A stretch of DNA of 64,000 nt from Alphaproteobacteria bacterium (GCA_030604885.1 JAUVUZ010000005.1:62001-126000); one strand, 5' to 3'; positions 38,326-48,134 are shown, counted from the first letter of the stretch. A program made the numbers and translations. The notes: generated by a model not told the origin, from the sequence alone.

Positions 38326-39327
38326 TCAGGCGGTGGCCTGAACGTAAAGGTCGGCCATCGGCCGATCGGGCCGTGCTCCGAAATGGGTGATGATCCGCGC
38401 CGCCGCCATGTTGCCGAGCCGGCCGCACACTTGGGGTTCGAAGCCCTGGGTGTGCGCACGCAGGAATCCGGCGGCGAAGGCGTCGCCCGCGCCGGTGGTG
38501 TCCGCCACGTCGTAGACCGCCTGGCCCGCCACCTCGAAGGTGGCGTTGCCGGACACCACGACGCAGCCCTTGGCGCCGCGGGTGATCGCCGCGAGCTTCA
38601 CATGGGGACGGATCGCCGCGATCGCATCGTCGAGGGTGCGGGATTCGAACAGGGCGAGGGCTTCCTCCTCGTTGGCGAAGAGGATGTCGGTCTCCGTCTT
38701 CACCAGCGCCTGGAACTCGGGGCGGTGGCGGGTGACGCAGAACGGGTCGGACAGGGTGAGCGCCACCTCGCGGCCCGCGCCGCGCGCGATTTCCGCGGCG
38801 CGGCGCATCGCCGCCTTGGCGGCCGGCTCGTCCCACAGATAGCCTTCGAGGTAGACCGCCTTGGCGCCCGCGATCAGATCCGCGTCGATGTCGTCGGGGG
38901 TCAGCTCGCGGCAGGCGCCGAGATAGGTGTTCATGGTGCGCTGCGCGTCCTTGGTGACGAGGATCAGGCAGCGCGCGGTGGCGGCGCCGTCGGCGCCCGG
39001 CTTGCAGGAAAAGGTCACGCCCGCCGCCTCGATGTCGTGGCGGAACACCGCGCCGAGGAGATCGTCGCGCACCTTGCCGACGTAGGCCGGGCGGCCGCCG
39101 AGCGCCGCCATCACCGCCGCGGTGTTGGCGGCCGAGCCGCCCGAGCACTCGACACCGGGACCCATGGCGCGATAGATTTCCTCCGCCCGATCGGCGTCGA
39201 TCAGCGTCATCATGCCCTTCGCCATCCCGTGGGCGTCGAGGAAGGCGTCGTCCGCGTGCGCGAGCACGTCCACGATCGCGTTGCCCACGGCGACCACGTC
39301 GTGGCTCGCGGGATGAGCCGATGACAT
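38326..39327 (-). CDS. PfkB-family carbohydrate/adenosine kinase
   Basis: This 333-residue protein has PfkB motif 1 in [27 protein letters not shown] and motif 2 with the catalytic Asp in [16 protein letters not shown]. The N-terminal [18 protein letters not shown] resembles alphaproteobacterial enzymes annotated as adenosine kinase. The substrate (adenosine versus a sugar) is not settled by the motifs. The start [15 protein letters not shown] is preferred. It precedes typA by 26 bases on the same strand. Confidence 0.88.
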   Translation of the reverse strand: MSSAHPASHDVVAVGNAIVDVLAHADDAFLDAHGMAKGMMTLIDADRAEEIYRAMGPGVECSGGSAANTAAVMAALGGRPAYVGKVRDDLLGAVFRHDIEAAGVTFSCKPGADGAATARCLILVTKDAQRTMNTYLGACRELTPDDIDADLIAGAKAVYLEGYLWDEPAAKAAMRRAAEIARGAGREVALTLSDPFCVTRHRPEFQALVKTETDILFANEEEALALFESRTLDDAIAAIRPHVKLAAITRGAKGCVVVSGNATFEVAGQAVYDVADTTGAGDAFAAGFLRAHTQGFEPQVCGRLGNMAAARIITHFGARPDRPMADLYVQATA

Positions 39328-39451
39328 TGGCGTTCTCCTGGTCCGTTCGGTTCGAGAAAATTGGGCGGCAGTATACAGAGCCGCCCGCCAATCACAAGCG
39401 CTGCCGGGTTGCGGCTCGATGACACCCCGCCCGGGCGCCGCCGGAGGACCC

Positions 39452-40120
39452 ATGTACGACACCCTCGTCGCCTCGCTCGCCCAGCTCGCCGACCGCCAGA
39501 CCCGCGGGGTGTTGTGGCGCTGCGTCGGCCTGGCGCTCGCGCTCTATCTCGCGGTGGTGGCCGCGGTGTGGTGGGGGCTTTCGCGGCTTTCCGAAACCGG
39601 CTGGGGCGGACTCGACACCGCCATCGCGGTGCTGGGGGGCCTGGCGGCGCTTATTCTCGGCGGGCTGATCTACCCGGCGCTGGTCACGGTTCTGGTGGGC
39701 CTGTTCGCCGAGCCGATCGCGCGGCGGGTGGAGATCCTCCATTACCCCGAGCGGGGCGCCGGGCGGGCGCAGCCGATCGGCGAAATCGTCGTGGGCACCA
39801 TCAACTTCGCTGGCAAGACCCTCGCGTTCAACCTGTTCGCGTTACTGCTGACCTTCGTGCTGCCGGGATTGAATATCTTTGTCTTCGTCGCCGTCAACGG
39901 CTATCTTGTGTCGGTCGAATACTTCGAGATGGTTGCAGTCCGGCGAATGGACCTCAAGCAGGCCCGGGCTCTGCGCAAACAGCACTTCGTGAGACTGTGG
40001 TGCGCCGGAGCCCTGTTCGCCACCGGCATGGCGGTCCCGGTGATCGGGGTGATCGCGCCGGTGGTGGCGGTGGTGTTCATGGTCCACACCCTCGAATCGC
40101 TGCGCGCGCCCGCGCGGTGA
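39452..40120 (+). CDS. EI24/CysZ-like multi-pass membrane protein
   Basis: This 222-residue protein has about four hydrophobic helical stretches (LALALYLAVVAAVWWGL, AIAVLGGLAALILGGLIYPALVTVLVGLF, FNLFALLLTFVLPGLNIFVFVAVNGYLV, TGMAVPVIGVIAPVVAVVFMVHTL). The pattern fits the EI24 domain family, whose CysZ members import sulfate. No sulfate-assimilation genes are nearby, so the role is unknown. The start MYDTLVASLAQL has GGAGG upstream. It is divergent from the kinase gene. The bactofilin gene follows 38 bases later. Confidence 0.82.
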   Translation: MYDTLVASLAQLADRQTRGVLWRCVGLALALYLAVVAAVWWGLSRLSETGWGGLDTAIAVLGGLAALILGGLIYPALVTVLVGLFAEPIARRVEILHYPERGAGRAQPIGEIVVGTINFAGKTLAFNLFALLLTFVLPGLNIFVFVAVNGYLVSVEYFEMVAVRRMDLKQARALRKQHFVRLWCAGALFATGMAVPVIGVIAPVVAVVFMVHTLESLRAPAR

Positions 40121-40158
40121 ACCCGGCGCCGCGCGCGCCCGAACGGGAGAATGGTTCG

Positions 40159-40752
40159 ATGTTCCGATTGTCCGGCCCGGGTCAGATCCGCACCGAGTCC
40201 GAAAAGCCCGCCGACGCCGACGCCGCCCCGGCCGTCCTCGACACCGCGCCGCCGCTCAAACCCTTCTCCTCCAAGGGGACCCACATGCCGCCCTCCAAGC
40301 CCACCCAATCGCCGTTCCGCACCGAGTTGCCGCGCCGCCTGCCCGACCTGCCCGGCGCGCCGCGCAAACCCGACTCCCCGGAAGGCAAGAAGCTGGTGGT
40401 GGGCCGCGACATCCGCCTCTCCGGCGCGATCTGCTCGTGCGACTGCCTGGTGGTGGAAGGCACGGTGGAGGCCGACCTCACCGACACCCGCACCCTGGTG
40501 GTGGCGGCGGGCGGCACCTTCACCGGCACCGCCATCGTCGCCTCCGCCGACATCTCCGGCCTGTTCGAGGGCGAACTCACCGCCGTCGAGGTGACGGTGC
40601 GCCAGGGCGGCGCGGTCAAGGGCAAGATCGACTACACCCAGATGGTGATGGAGCGCGGCGCGATGGTGGACGGCACCCTCGCCCAGGTGTCGCGCAAGGC
40701 GGCGCCGGTCAAGGCGCTGATCGGCGGCGACCCCGCCGAGACCGCCGGCTGA
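40159..40752 (+). CDS. Bactofilin-family cytoskeletal protein
   Basis: This 197-residue protein has a disordered Pro-rich N-terminus (~75 residues). A right-handed beta-helix bactofilin domain (DUF583) follows: KLVVGRDIRLSGAICSCDCLVVEGTVEADL, then repeating GGTFTGTAIVASADISGLFEGEL and GGAVKGKIDYTQMVMERGAMVDGTL. Bactofilins polymerise without nucleotide and organise cell shape, stalks or wall enzymes. Two cysteines (CSCDC) in the first coil are unusual. It lies between an EI24-like membrane protein and a lipoprotein, all on the same strand. Confidence 0.9.
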   Translation: MFRLSGPGQIRTESEKPADADAAPAVLDTAPPLKPFSSKGTHMPPSKPTQSPFRTELPRRLPDLPGAPRKPDSPEGKKLVVGRDIRLSGAICSCDCLVVEGTVEADLTDTRTLVVAAGGTFTGTAIVASADISGLFEGELTAVEVTVRQGGAVKGKIDYTQMVMERGAMVDGTLAQVSRKAAPVKALIGGDPAETAG

Positions 40753-40755
40753 ACG

Positions 40756-41205
40756 GTGCCGAAGGCCTTCTTCCGCGCCGCGGCGAGCCTCGCGCTCGGC
40801 CTCGGCCTCGCCGCCTGCGCGGGCACGCCGCCACCCGCGGCGCGACCCGCCATCGATCCCCGCATCGCCGCCGCCCTCGAAGCCCTCGCCCAGCCCGACC
40901 CGCACCTCGCGATCGCCCGCGTGCCGGGCGAACGCACCCTCGGCACCCCCGACGGCACCCTGCTCAACGGCCTCACCGGCACCGAGGTGGAGCTGATCCT
41001 CGGCGCGCCCGCGCGGGTGCGCGTCGACCCGCCCGCCCAGGTGTGGCAATACGACCGGCCGCGCTGCTTCGTCGACGTGTTCCTCTACACCGACGACGGC
41101 GAAACCCGCGTCGTCTACGTGCAGGAACGCTCCCGCGAGGTGAAAAAGGTGCCGCCCGGGGTGTGCATCGGCGGCGTGTGGATGGCGCGGCAGGGCCGCC
41201 GCTAG
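40756..41205 (+). CDS. Putative lipoprotein of unknown function
   Basis: This 149-residue protein has a type II signal peptide: KAFFRAAASLALGLGLAAC, lipobox LAAC with Cys about residue 21. The mature part has NGLTGTEVELILGAPARVRVDPPAQVWQYDRPRCFVDVFLYTDDGETRVVYV. Its G-T-E-hh-LGxPxxxRxE-like layout with VWQY and a Cys resembles BamE/SmpA-like alphaproteobacterial lipoproteins, but I cannot name it. It starts with GTG only 3 bases after the bactofilin stop, so it is probably co-translated. Confidence 0.8.
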   Translation: MPKAFFRAAASLALGLGLAACAGTPPPAARPAIDPRIAAALEALAQPDPHLAIARVPGERTLGTPDGTLLNGLTGTEVELILGAPARVRVDPPAQVWQYDRPRCFVDVFLYTDDGETRVVYVQERSREVKKVPPGVCIGGVWMARQGRR

Positions 41206-41846
41206 ATCGTTTTTGCGTCGTAACGACACAGGCTGGGCAAGGGGCAAACGCCGCAATTGGGCTTGGGCGCCTTGCACACGTAACGCCCGTGCAGGATCAG
41301 CCAGTGGTGGGCGTGCTGCATGAACTCCATCGGCACCGCCAGCTCCAGCCCCTTCTCCACCTCGAGCGGCGTCTTGCCGGTGGCGAGACCGGTGCGGTTC
41401 GCCACCCGGAACACGTGGGTGTCCACCGCCAGGGTCGGCTGGCCGAAGGCGATGTTCAACACCACGTTGGCGGTCTTGCGCCCCACCCCGGGCAGGGATT
41501 CCAGCGCCTCGCGATCCTGCGGCACCGCGCCGCCGAACTCGGCGAGCAATCGTTGGCTCAGCGCAATGACGTTCTTCGCCTTGGTCTTGTATAGCCCGAT
41601 GGTGCGGATCGCCTCGGCCAGCCGTTCCTCGCCCAGGGCCACCATCTTCTCCGGCGTGTCCACCGTGGCGAACAACGGCCCGGTCGCCTTGTTCACGCCC
41701 TTGTCGGTCGCCTGCGCCGACAACACCACCGCCACCAGCAAGGTGTAGGGGTTGACGGACTCCAGCTCCCCCTTCGGCTCCGGATTGCCCGCCCGCAGAC
41801 GCGCGAACAGCTCGTAAATCTCGGAGTCGGTGAGAAGGGTGGGCAT
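41202..41846 (-). CDS. nth: Endonuclease III
   Basis: This 214-residue DNA glycosylase/AP lyase repairs oxidised pyrimidines. The helix-hairpin-helix ESLPGVGRKTANVVLN holds the catalytic Lys, VDTHVFRVANR the catalytic Asp. The C-terminal cluster loop CKAPKPNCGVCPLPSLC has the exact C-x6-C-x2-C-x5-C spacing for [4Fe-4S]. The start MPTLLTDSEIYELF is chosen; the 48 extra residues in the track are translated repeat element. It converges on the lipoprotein gene, with the two stop codons overlapping by 4 bases. Confidence 0.97.
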   Translation of the reverse strand: MPTLLTDSEIYELFARLRAGNPEPKGELESVNPYTLLVAVVLSAQATDKGVNKATGPLFATVDTPEKMVALGEERLAEAIRTIGLYKTKAKNVIALSQRLLAEFGGAVPQDREALESLPGVGRKTANVVLNIAFGQPTLAVDTHVFRVANRTGLATGKTPLEVEKGLELAVPMEFMQHAHHWLILHGRYVCKAPKPNCGVCPLPSLCRYDAKTI

Positions 41847-41863
41847 CGGTGGTCTCCTGAAAA

Positions 41864-42003
41864 CCAGGCCGGGCGCTGCCCGGACCCGCACAGGGCCAGG
41901 TGGCCCTGTGTACCCGTTCGTTTTTTCCGCGAAGCGGGACAACCCTACCACGCCGCGTGAAAATCTTCCCGCGCTTCGCGCAAAAACCAAACGAACGGGA
42001 GGT
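41864..42003. repeat. Composite palindromic intergenic repeat, copy E
   Basis: It lies between nth (5' end) and dapB (3' end). It begins CCAGGCCGGGCGCTGCCCGG, then the ACAGGGCCAGGTGGCCCTGT hairpin, the TTTTTTCCGCGAAGCGGGA module, a core with CACGCCGCG, then CGCTTCGCGCAAAAACCAAACG. Only one outer module is present, so this is a half-type copy. No gene is seen in the gap besides the terminator that follows. Confidence 0.8.
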
Positions 42004-42037
42004 GCGGACGGGATTGGAGCCGGTCGCCGAAGGCGAC

Positions 42038-42060
42038 AAAAGCGCCCGGTGGGCGCTTTT
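42038..42060. terminator. Bidirectional intrinsic terminator downstream of dapB
   Basis: AAAAGCGCCC - GGT - GGGCGCTTTT: a perfect 10-base stem with A/T tracts at the base, about 55 bases after the dapB stop. A smaller GTCGCC-GAA-GGCGAC hairpin (about 42023-42037) sits next to it. Confidence 0.82.
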
Positions 42061-42113
42061 GAGGCGCAAATGCCCGAAGGGCGGCCCTCCGCGACCTTTC
42101 TTTTCGATCCGCT

Positions 42114-42914
42114 TTACAGCCCCAGCACGTCGCTCATGGCATAGAGGCCGGGCTTGCGGGATTGGAGCCACTGGGCGGCGCGGACGGCACCGGCGGCGTA
42201 GATGCCGCGGTTGGAGGCGCGGTGGGTGAGTTCGATGCGTTCGCCGGGTCCGGCGAGGGTGACGACGTGGTCGCCGACGACGTCGCCGCCGCGCAGGGCG
42301 GCGAAGCCGATGTCTCCGGCGCGGCGTTCGCCGGTGTGGCCGTCGCGGGCGCGCTGGGAGACCTGGGCGAGATCGACGCCGCGGCCCTTGGCGGCGGCCT
42401 CGCCGAGGAGGATGGCGGTGCCGGAGGGGGCGTCGACCTTGTGCTTGTGGTGCATCTCGAAGATTTCGATATCGAACGCATCCGGCCCGAGGGCGGCGGC
42501 GGCCTTTTCGACGAGGGCGGCGAGCAGGTTGACGCCGAGGCTCATGTTGAACGACTGGACGATCGCGACGGTGCGGGCCGCCTCGGCGATGGCGTCGAGA
42601 TCGGCGGGCGAGAGGCCGGTGGTGCCGATCACCAGGGCGGTACCGGTTTCGGCGGCGCGCCGGGCGTGGGCGACGCTGGCGGCGGGGGCGGTGAAATCGA
42701 TCACCGCGTCGGCGGCGGCGAACAGGGCGGCGACGTCGGCGGTGGCGGCGACGCCGAGGGGCGCGTCGCCCGCGAGCACGCCGAGGTCCTGGCCGAGGAG
42801 GGCCGAGCCTTCGCGCTCGGTGCCGCCCGCGAGGGTGCAGCCGGGGGTGGCGAGAACCTGCTTGAGCAGCATCCGGCCCATGCGCCCGGCGCAGCCGACG
42901 ATTCCGATCTTCAT
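42114..42914 (-). CDS. dapB: 4-hydroxy-tetrahydrodipicolinate reductase
   Basis: This 266-residue enzyme of lysine/diaminopimelate synthesis reduces HTPA with NAD(P)H. The N-terminal Rossmann loop is IGIVGCAGRMGRMLL. The signature is FEMHHKHKVDAPSGTA, with the catalytic His-His and Lys. VIGTTGLSPADLDAI and FNMSLGVNLL are also conserved. It lies 25 bases downstream of dnaJ and may be co-transcribed with dnaKJ, an arrangement common in alphaproteobacteria. Confidence 0.97.
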   Translation of the reverse strand: MKIGIVGCAGRMGRMLLKQVLATPGCTLAGGTEREGSALLGQDLGVLAGDAPLGVAATADVAALFAAADAVIDFTAPAASVAHARRAAETGTALVIGTTGLSPADLDAIAEAARTVAIVQSFNMSLGVNLLAALVEKAAAALGPDAFDIEIFEMHHKHKVDAPSGTAILLGEAAAKGRGVDLAQVSQRARDGHTGERRAGDIGFAALRGGDVVGDHVVTLAGPGERIELTHRASNRGIYAAGAVRAAQWLQSRKPGLYAMSDVLGL

Positions 42915-42939
42915 GGCGGTTCCCCCTCGGTGGATGGTT

Positions 42940-44079
42940 CTATTCGGTCAGGTCTTCCCAGAATTCCCTGACCTTCTTGAAGAAGCTCGTGGATTCCGGG
43001 CTGTGGTCGTGGTCCCCCGCCTCGGCGGCGAACTCGCGCAGCAGGTCTTCCTGGCGCTTGGAGAGGTTGACCGGGGTTTCCACCACGCAGCGGACGAACA
43101 TGTCGCCGCGCGCCGGGCTGCGGAGCACGCTCATGCCCTTGCCCTTTTCGCGGAACTGGGCGCCGGTCTGGGTGCCGCGCGGAATCTCCACCTTCACCCG
43201 GCTGCCGTCGATCACCGGCACCTCGACGGTGCCGCCGAGGGCGGCGGTGGTCATGGGGATCGGCACGGTGCAGTAGATGTCCGCCCCTTCGCGCTGGAAG
43301 ATGCGGTGCGGCGCGATGGCGAGGAAGATGTAGAGATCGCCGGGCGGCGCGCCGCGCATGCCCGCCTCGCCCTCGCCGGAGAGGCGGATGCGGGTGTCTT
43401 CCTCGACGCCCGCGGGGATCGCCACCTGGAGGGTTTTGCTGCGCTGCACCCGGCCCTGGCCGTGGCACGCCGGGCACGGGTCCTTGATCACCCGGCCCTG
43501 GCCGTGGCAGGTGGGGCAGGCGCGCTCGATGGTGAAGAAGCCCTGCTGCGCGCGGATCTTGCCGGTGCCGCGGCAGGTGTTGCAGGTGACCGGCTCGGCG
43601 CCGTCCTTGCCGCCGGAGCCGTGGCAGGTGTCGCAGACCACCGCGGTGGGCACCTCGATGGTGGTCTTGACCCCGGCGAACGCCTCCTCGAGGGTGATCT
43701 GCATGTTGTAGCGCAAATCGGCGCCGCGCATCGCGCCTTGGGCGGAGCGGCGGCCGCCCATGAACTCGCCGAACATTTCGTCGAAGATGTCGGAGAAGCC
43801 CGAGGCGAACTCGAAATCGAAGCCGCCCGCGCGCCCGCCGCCGCCGCCGTTTTCGAAGGCGCGATGGCCGTAGCGGTCGTAGGCCGCCCGCTTCTGGTCG
43901 TCCTTGAGGATTTCGTAGGCTTCGCTGACTTCCTTGAACGCGCGTTCCGCGTCCTGATCGCCCGGATTGCGGTCCGGGTGGAACTGCATGGCGAGCTTGC
44001 GGTAGGCCTTTTTCAGTTCGTCCGGCGACGCCTGGCGCGCGACGCCCAGAACCTCGTAGTAATCCCGTTTCGTGCTCAA
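42940..44079 (-). CDS. dnaJ: Chaperone protein DnaJ
   Basis: This 379-residue DnaK co-chaperone has an N-terminal J domain with HPD in [11 protein letters not shown]. The Gly/Phe-rich linker reads [18 protein letters not shown]. Four zinc repeats follow: [27 protein letters not shown] and CPACHGQGR. The start codon is TTG (CAA at 44077-44079 on the plus strand), six bases after AGAGG, and gives the family N-terminus [13 protein letters not shown]. It follows dnaK with 123 bases between. Confidence 0.97.
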   Translation of the reverse strand: MSTKRDYYEVLGVARQASPDELKKAYRKLAMQFHPDRNPGDQDAERAFKEVSEAYEILKDDQKRAAYDRYGHRAFENGGGGGRAGGFDFEFASGFSDIFDEMFGEFMGGRRSAQGAMRGADLRYNMQITLEEAFAGVKTTIEVPTAVVCDTCHGSGGKDGAEPVTCNTCRGTGKIRAQQGFFTIERACPTCHGQGRVIKDPCPACHGQGRVQRSKTLQVAIPAGVEEDTRIRLSGEGEAGMRGAPPGDLYIFLAIAPHRIFQREGADIYCTVPIPMTTAALGGTVEVPVIDGSRVKVEIPRGTQTGAQFREKGKGMSVLRSPARGDMFVRCVVETPVNLSKRQEDLLREFAAEAGDHDHSPESTSFFKKVREFWEDLTE

Positions 44080-44101
44080 CCGCCACCTCTATCGGATCCG
44101 G

Positions 44102-44190
44102 CCTTTCCGTCGGAAAGGTCGGGCGCCCCACGCCCGATGGTCCCCCGTTGCCGTCTTCGGAAGCGGGGCGGGGCCTTGCGGCCTCGCCCC
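44102..44190 (-). promoter_or_regulatory. Intercistronic hairpins between dnaK and dnaJ
   Basis: Two stem-loops occur. GGGGCGAGGCC-GCAA-GGCCCCGCCCC (44165-44190) lies just past the dnaK stop and has one mismatch. CCTTTCC-GAC-GGAAAGG (about 44102-44118) lies before dnaJ. They could cap or process the dnaK part of the message and lower dnaJ output. I see no U-tract, so full termination is not expected. Confidence 0.45.
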
Positions 44191-44202
44191 GTTCACCAGC
44201 TC

Positions 44203-46104
<1,902 letters not shown>

Positions 46105-46286
46105 TTTCACCCTCTTCTGTTGCGGCAGGTTCCAGAGGCCCCGGTCCTCGCGGACCTATGCATAAGCACCCCGTGAAACCCCCAGGGACATTTTGCAGTT
46201 GAACTCCGGCCGCCGCGCCTGTCCCGCTTCCGTGGCGAGCGGAGGGCGGAACGTCGCGGCCGACACTTGTCCGATTGACACCGGAC

Positions 46287-46315
46287 GATATAAGAAAAGG
46301 CTTACCCCGTCGCAA
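46287..46315 (-). promoter_or_regulatory. Predicted sigma-70-type promoter of dnaK
   Basis: On the minus strand, TTGCGA, exactly 17 bases, then TATATC. The predicted transcript start is near 46280, leaving a ~175-base leader. A second, heat-shock-like start could overlap the CIRCE-like site upstream (CTTGGC at 46368-46373). Confidence 0.5.
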
Positions 46316-46345
46316 CACCCGCTTTCGGGCCGCGACAGGGAGCTA

Positions 46346-46372
46346 TTAGCACTCTTTCCGCGCGATTGCCAA
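46346..46372. promoter_or_regulatory. Degenerate CIRCE-like operator (HrcA site)
   Basis: TTAGCACTC - 9 bases - GATTGCCAA. The left arm matches the CIRCE consensus exactly, the spacer is exactly 9, and the right arm matches GAGTGCTAA at 7 of 9 positions. It lies between dnaK (minus) and the DUF1178 gene (plus, start 46388), so it may affect either. HrcA itself is not in the window. Confidence 0.6.
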
Positions 46373-46387
46373 GACCCGGAGGGACCG

Positions 46388-46618
46388 ATGATCCGCTACC
46401 GCCTGCGCTGCGCCGAGGGACACGCGTTCGACCACTGGTTCGACAACGCCGCCGCCGCCGACACCGAACTTTCCGCCGCCGCCGTCGCCTGCCCCGATTG
46501 CGGCGACACCGCCGTCGCCAAGGCGATCATGGCGCCCTCCGTGGCCAAGGCCGCCCCGGCGCCCACGCCCTGCGGCAACCCGGTGTGCGCCTGCGGCTGC
46601 CCGGCCCTCGACGGATGA
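46388..46618 (+). CDS. Short DUF1178-family zinc-ribbon protein
   Basis: This 76-residue protein is too short for most callers and is hidden in a longer track ORF. It reads MIRYRLRCAEGHAFDHWFDN, then VACPDCGDTAVAKAIMAPSVAKA, the DUF1178 zinc-ribbon pattern. DUF1178 proteins are commonly ~140-150 residues, so about half of the usual C-terminal region is missing. Instead it ends in a Cys-rich tail (CGNPVCACGCPALDG). The start is an ATG after GGAGG. Its stop overlaps the DUF1848 start as ATGA. The function is unknown. Confidence 0.78.
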   Translation: MIRYRLRCAEGHAFDHWFDNAAAADTELSAAAVACPDCGDTAVAKAIMAPSVAKAAPAPTPCGNPVCACGCPALDG

Positions 46619-47430
46619 TCGTCTCGGCGAGCTACCGCACCGACATCCCCGCGTTCTTCGCCCCCTGGTTCGAGGAACGCTGGAAGGCCGGGTTCGCGCT
46701 GGTCGCCAACCCCTACAACCGCAAGCTCCACCGCGTCGGCCTCAACCCGGAGGAAACCGACGCGATGGTGTTCTGGACCCGCTGGCTCGCGCCGTTCTTC
46801 GGCTGCCTCGACCGGGTGTTCGGCGACGGCGTGCCGTTCGTCGTCCAATACACCGCCACCGGCCTCGGCGAGGAAATCGAACCCGGCGTGCCCGACTGGC
46901 GCCGCGCGGTGGACACCATGCACCGCGCCGCCGACCGCTACGGCGCGGGCCGGGTGGTGTGGCGCTTCGACCCGATCGTGCTGCGCGAGGGCGAAGACTG
47001 GCACGACACCGCGCTGCGCTTCGCCGCCATCGCCGAACAGGCGCGCGGCGCGGCGGACGAAGCGGTGGTGTCGTTCACCCAGTTCTACGCCAAGACCCGC
47101 CGCGCCCTCGACGCGCTCGCCGCCACCGGCGGCAGCCGCATCGCCGACCCGCCCGCCGAAACCAAACGCCGCATCCTCGAAGCCCTGGCGGAAATCGCCC
47201 GCCGCAACGGCATGAAACTCAGCGTCTGCGGCCAGCCCGACATCGCCATGGGCGTCCCCGGCGTCGCCGAGGCCGCCTGCGTCGACGCCGAACGCCTCTC
47301 CCGCGTCGCCGACCGCACCATCCCGGCCAAGAACAAACCCCACCGCAACGCCTGCCGCTGCGCCGAATCCCGCGATATCGGAACCTTCGCCACCTGCCGC
47401 TTCGGCTGCCGCTACTGCTACGCGGCGTAA
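46615..47430 (+). CDS. DUF1848 family protein (putative Fe-S protein)
   Basis: This 271-residue protein begins MIVSASYRTDIPAFFAPWF, with NPYNRKLHRVGLNPEETDAMVFWTRW, matching DUF1848. The C-terminus carries a cysteine cluster (RNACRCAESRDIGTFATCRFGCRYCYAA) with a CxxxCxYC-like layout suggestive of a radical-SAM-type or other Fe-S site. No reaction is known. It is translationally coupled to the short DUF1178 gene. The 354-residue track ORF adds upstream wrong-frame sequence. Confidence 0.88.
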   Translation: MIVSASYRTDIPAFFAPWFEERWKAGFALVANPYNRKLHRVGLNPEETDAMVFWTRWLAPFFGCLDRVFGDGVPFVVQYTATGLGEEIEPGVPDWRRAVDTMHRAADRYGAGRVVWRFDPIVLREGEDWHDTALRFAAIAEQARGAADEAVVSFTQFYAKTRRALDALAATGGSRIADPPAETKRRILEALAEIARRNGMKLSVCGQPDIAMGVPGVAEAACVDAERLSRVADRTIPAKNKPHRNACRCAESRDIGTFATCRFGCRYCYAA

Positions 47431-47431
47431 C

Positions 47432-47605
47432 GCCAGGCCAGGGGCGCTGCCCCTGACCCCGCCGGGGGGTCTCGGACCCCCCGGACCCCGCGCTCACTTC
47501 CAAAGAAAAGGGGCCTCCGCCAGGGAGGCCCCTTTTCTTTGGAAACGAATGGGATCCAAGGGCCCAAGGCCCTTGGCGGGTCCAGGGCGGAGCCCTGGCC
47601 TGGCG
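47432..47605. repeat. Composite palindromic intergenic repeat, copy F
   Basis: It lies between the convergent ends of the DUF1848 gene and secB. The left part is GCCAGGGGCGCTGCCCCTGACC with the CGGGGGGTCTCGGACCCCCCG hairpin. The right part is CCAAGGGCCCAAGGCCCTTGG and GGGTCCAGGGCGGAGCCCTGGCC. A separate perfect terminator stem sits in the centre where other copies have the CGCGAAGCGGG module. Confidence 0.78.
47500..47542. terminator. Bidirectional terminator between DUF1848 gene and secB
   Basis: CCAAAGAAAAGGGGCCTCC and its exact complement GGAGGCCCCTTTTCTTTGG flank a 5-base loop: a perfect 19-base stem with A/T-rich base. It should stop both convergent transcripts. Confidence 0.9.
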
Positions 47606-48064
47606 TTACGCCTGCGCTTCGCCTTCGCCCATGCGCTGGCGGAACATGTCGACGAAGTCGATGGGGGCGATCATCAGCGGCGGGAAGCCGGCGTCGCGGG
47701 TGGTGGAGGCGATCACCGCGCGGGCGAACGGGAAGAGGTGGCGCGGCACTTCGATGAACAGCATCGGCTGGATGTGTTCCTCGGGCACGTTGAGGGTGAC
47801 GATGCCGCAGAATTCCAGTTCGACCAGGAACGCGACCTTGTCGCCCGCCTTCGCCTCGACCTTCATCAGGAGGTCGACTTCGTACATGTTGGCGTGCAGC
47901 TGCGAGGCCTTGACGTCCACGTCGATGCCGATCGCCGGGCCGTTGCCGTTCGCCATGTCGGCGAAGATTTCCGGCACGTGCGGCGCCTCGAACGAGAGGT
48001 CCTTGATGAACTGGCCGTTGATCGCGAGCGGCGGCTGGTTGGCGGCCTGGGCGTCTTCACTCAT
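47606..48064 (-). CDS. secB: Protein-export chaperone SecB
   Basis: This 152-residue tetrameric chaperone keeps preproteins unfolded for SecA. Conserved blocks are INGQFIKDLSFEAPHVP, YEVDLLMKVEAKAGDKVAFLVELEFCGIV, and PMLFIEVPRHLFPFARAVIASTTRDAGFPPLMIAPIDF. The length is normal. It follows fxsA on the same strand, 70 bases apart, and faces the DUF1848 gene. Confidence 0.97.
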   Translation of the reverse strand: MSEDAQAANQPPLAINGQFIKDLSFEAPHVPEIFADMANGNGPAIGIDVDVKASQLHANMYEVDLLMKVEAKAGDKVAFLVELEFCGIVTLNVPEEHIQPMLFIEVPRHLFPFARAVIASTTRDAGFPPLMIAPIDFVDMFRQRMGEGEAQA

Positions 48065-48134
48065 AGCGGTGCTCTCCGTTCGGGAAGTGGGTGTGGCAAT
48101 GCGATAGCGCGCTTCGGCGCGGAAGGCAAATCGT

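Noticed and set aside
42003-42060. tRNA or tRNA remnant downstream of dapB
   Set aside because: A GGCTCCAATCCCGTC stretch recalls a tRNA T-arm, but the stem does not pair and no acceptor, D or anticodon arms are present.
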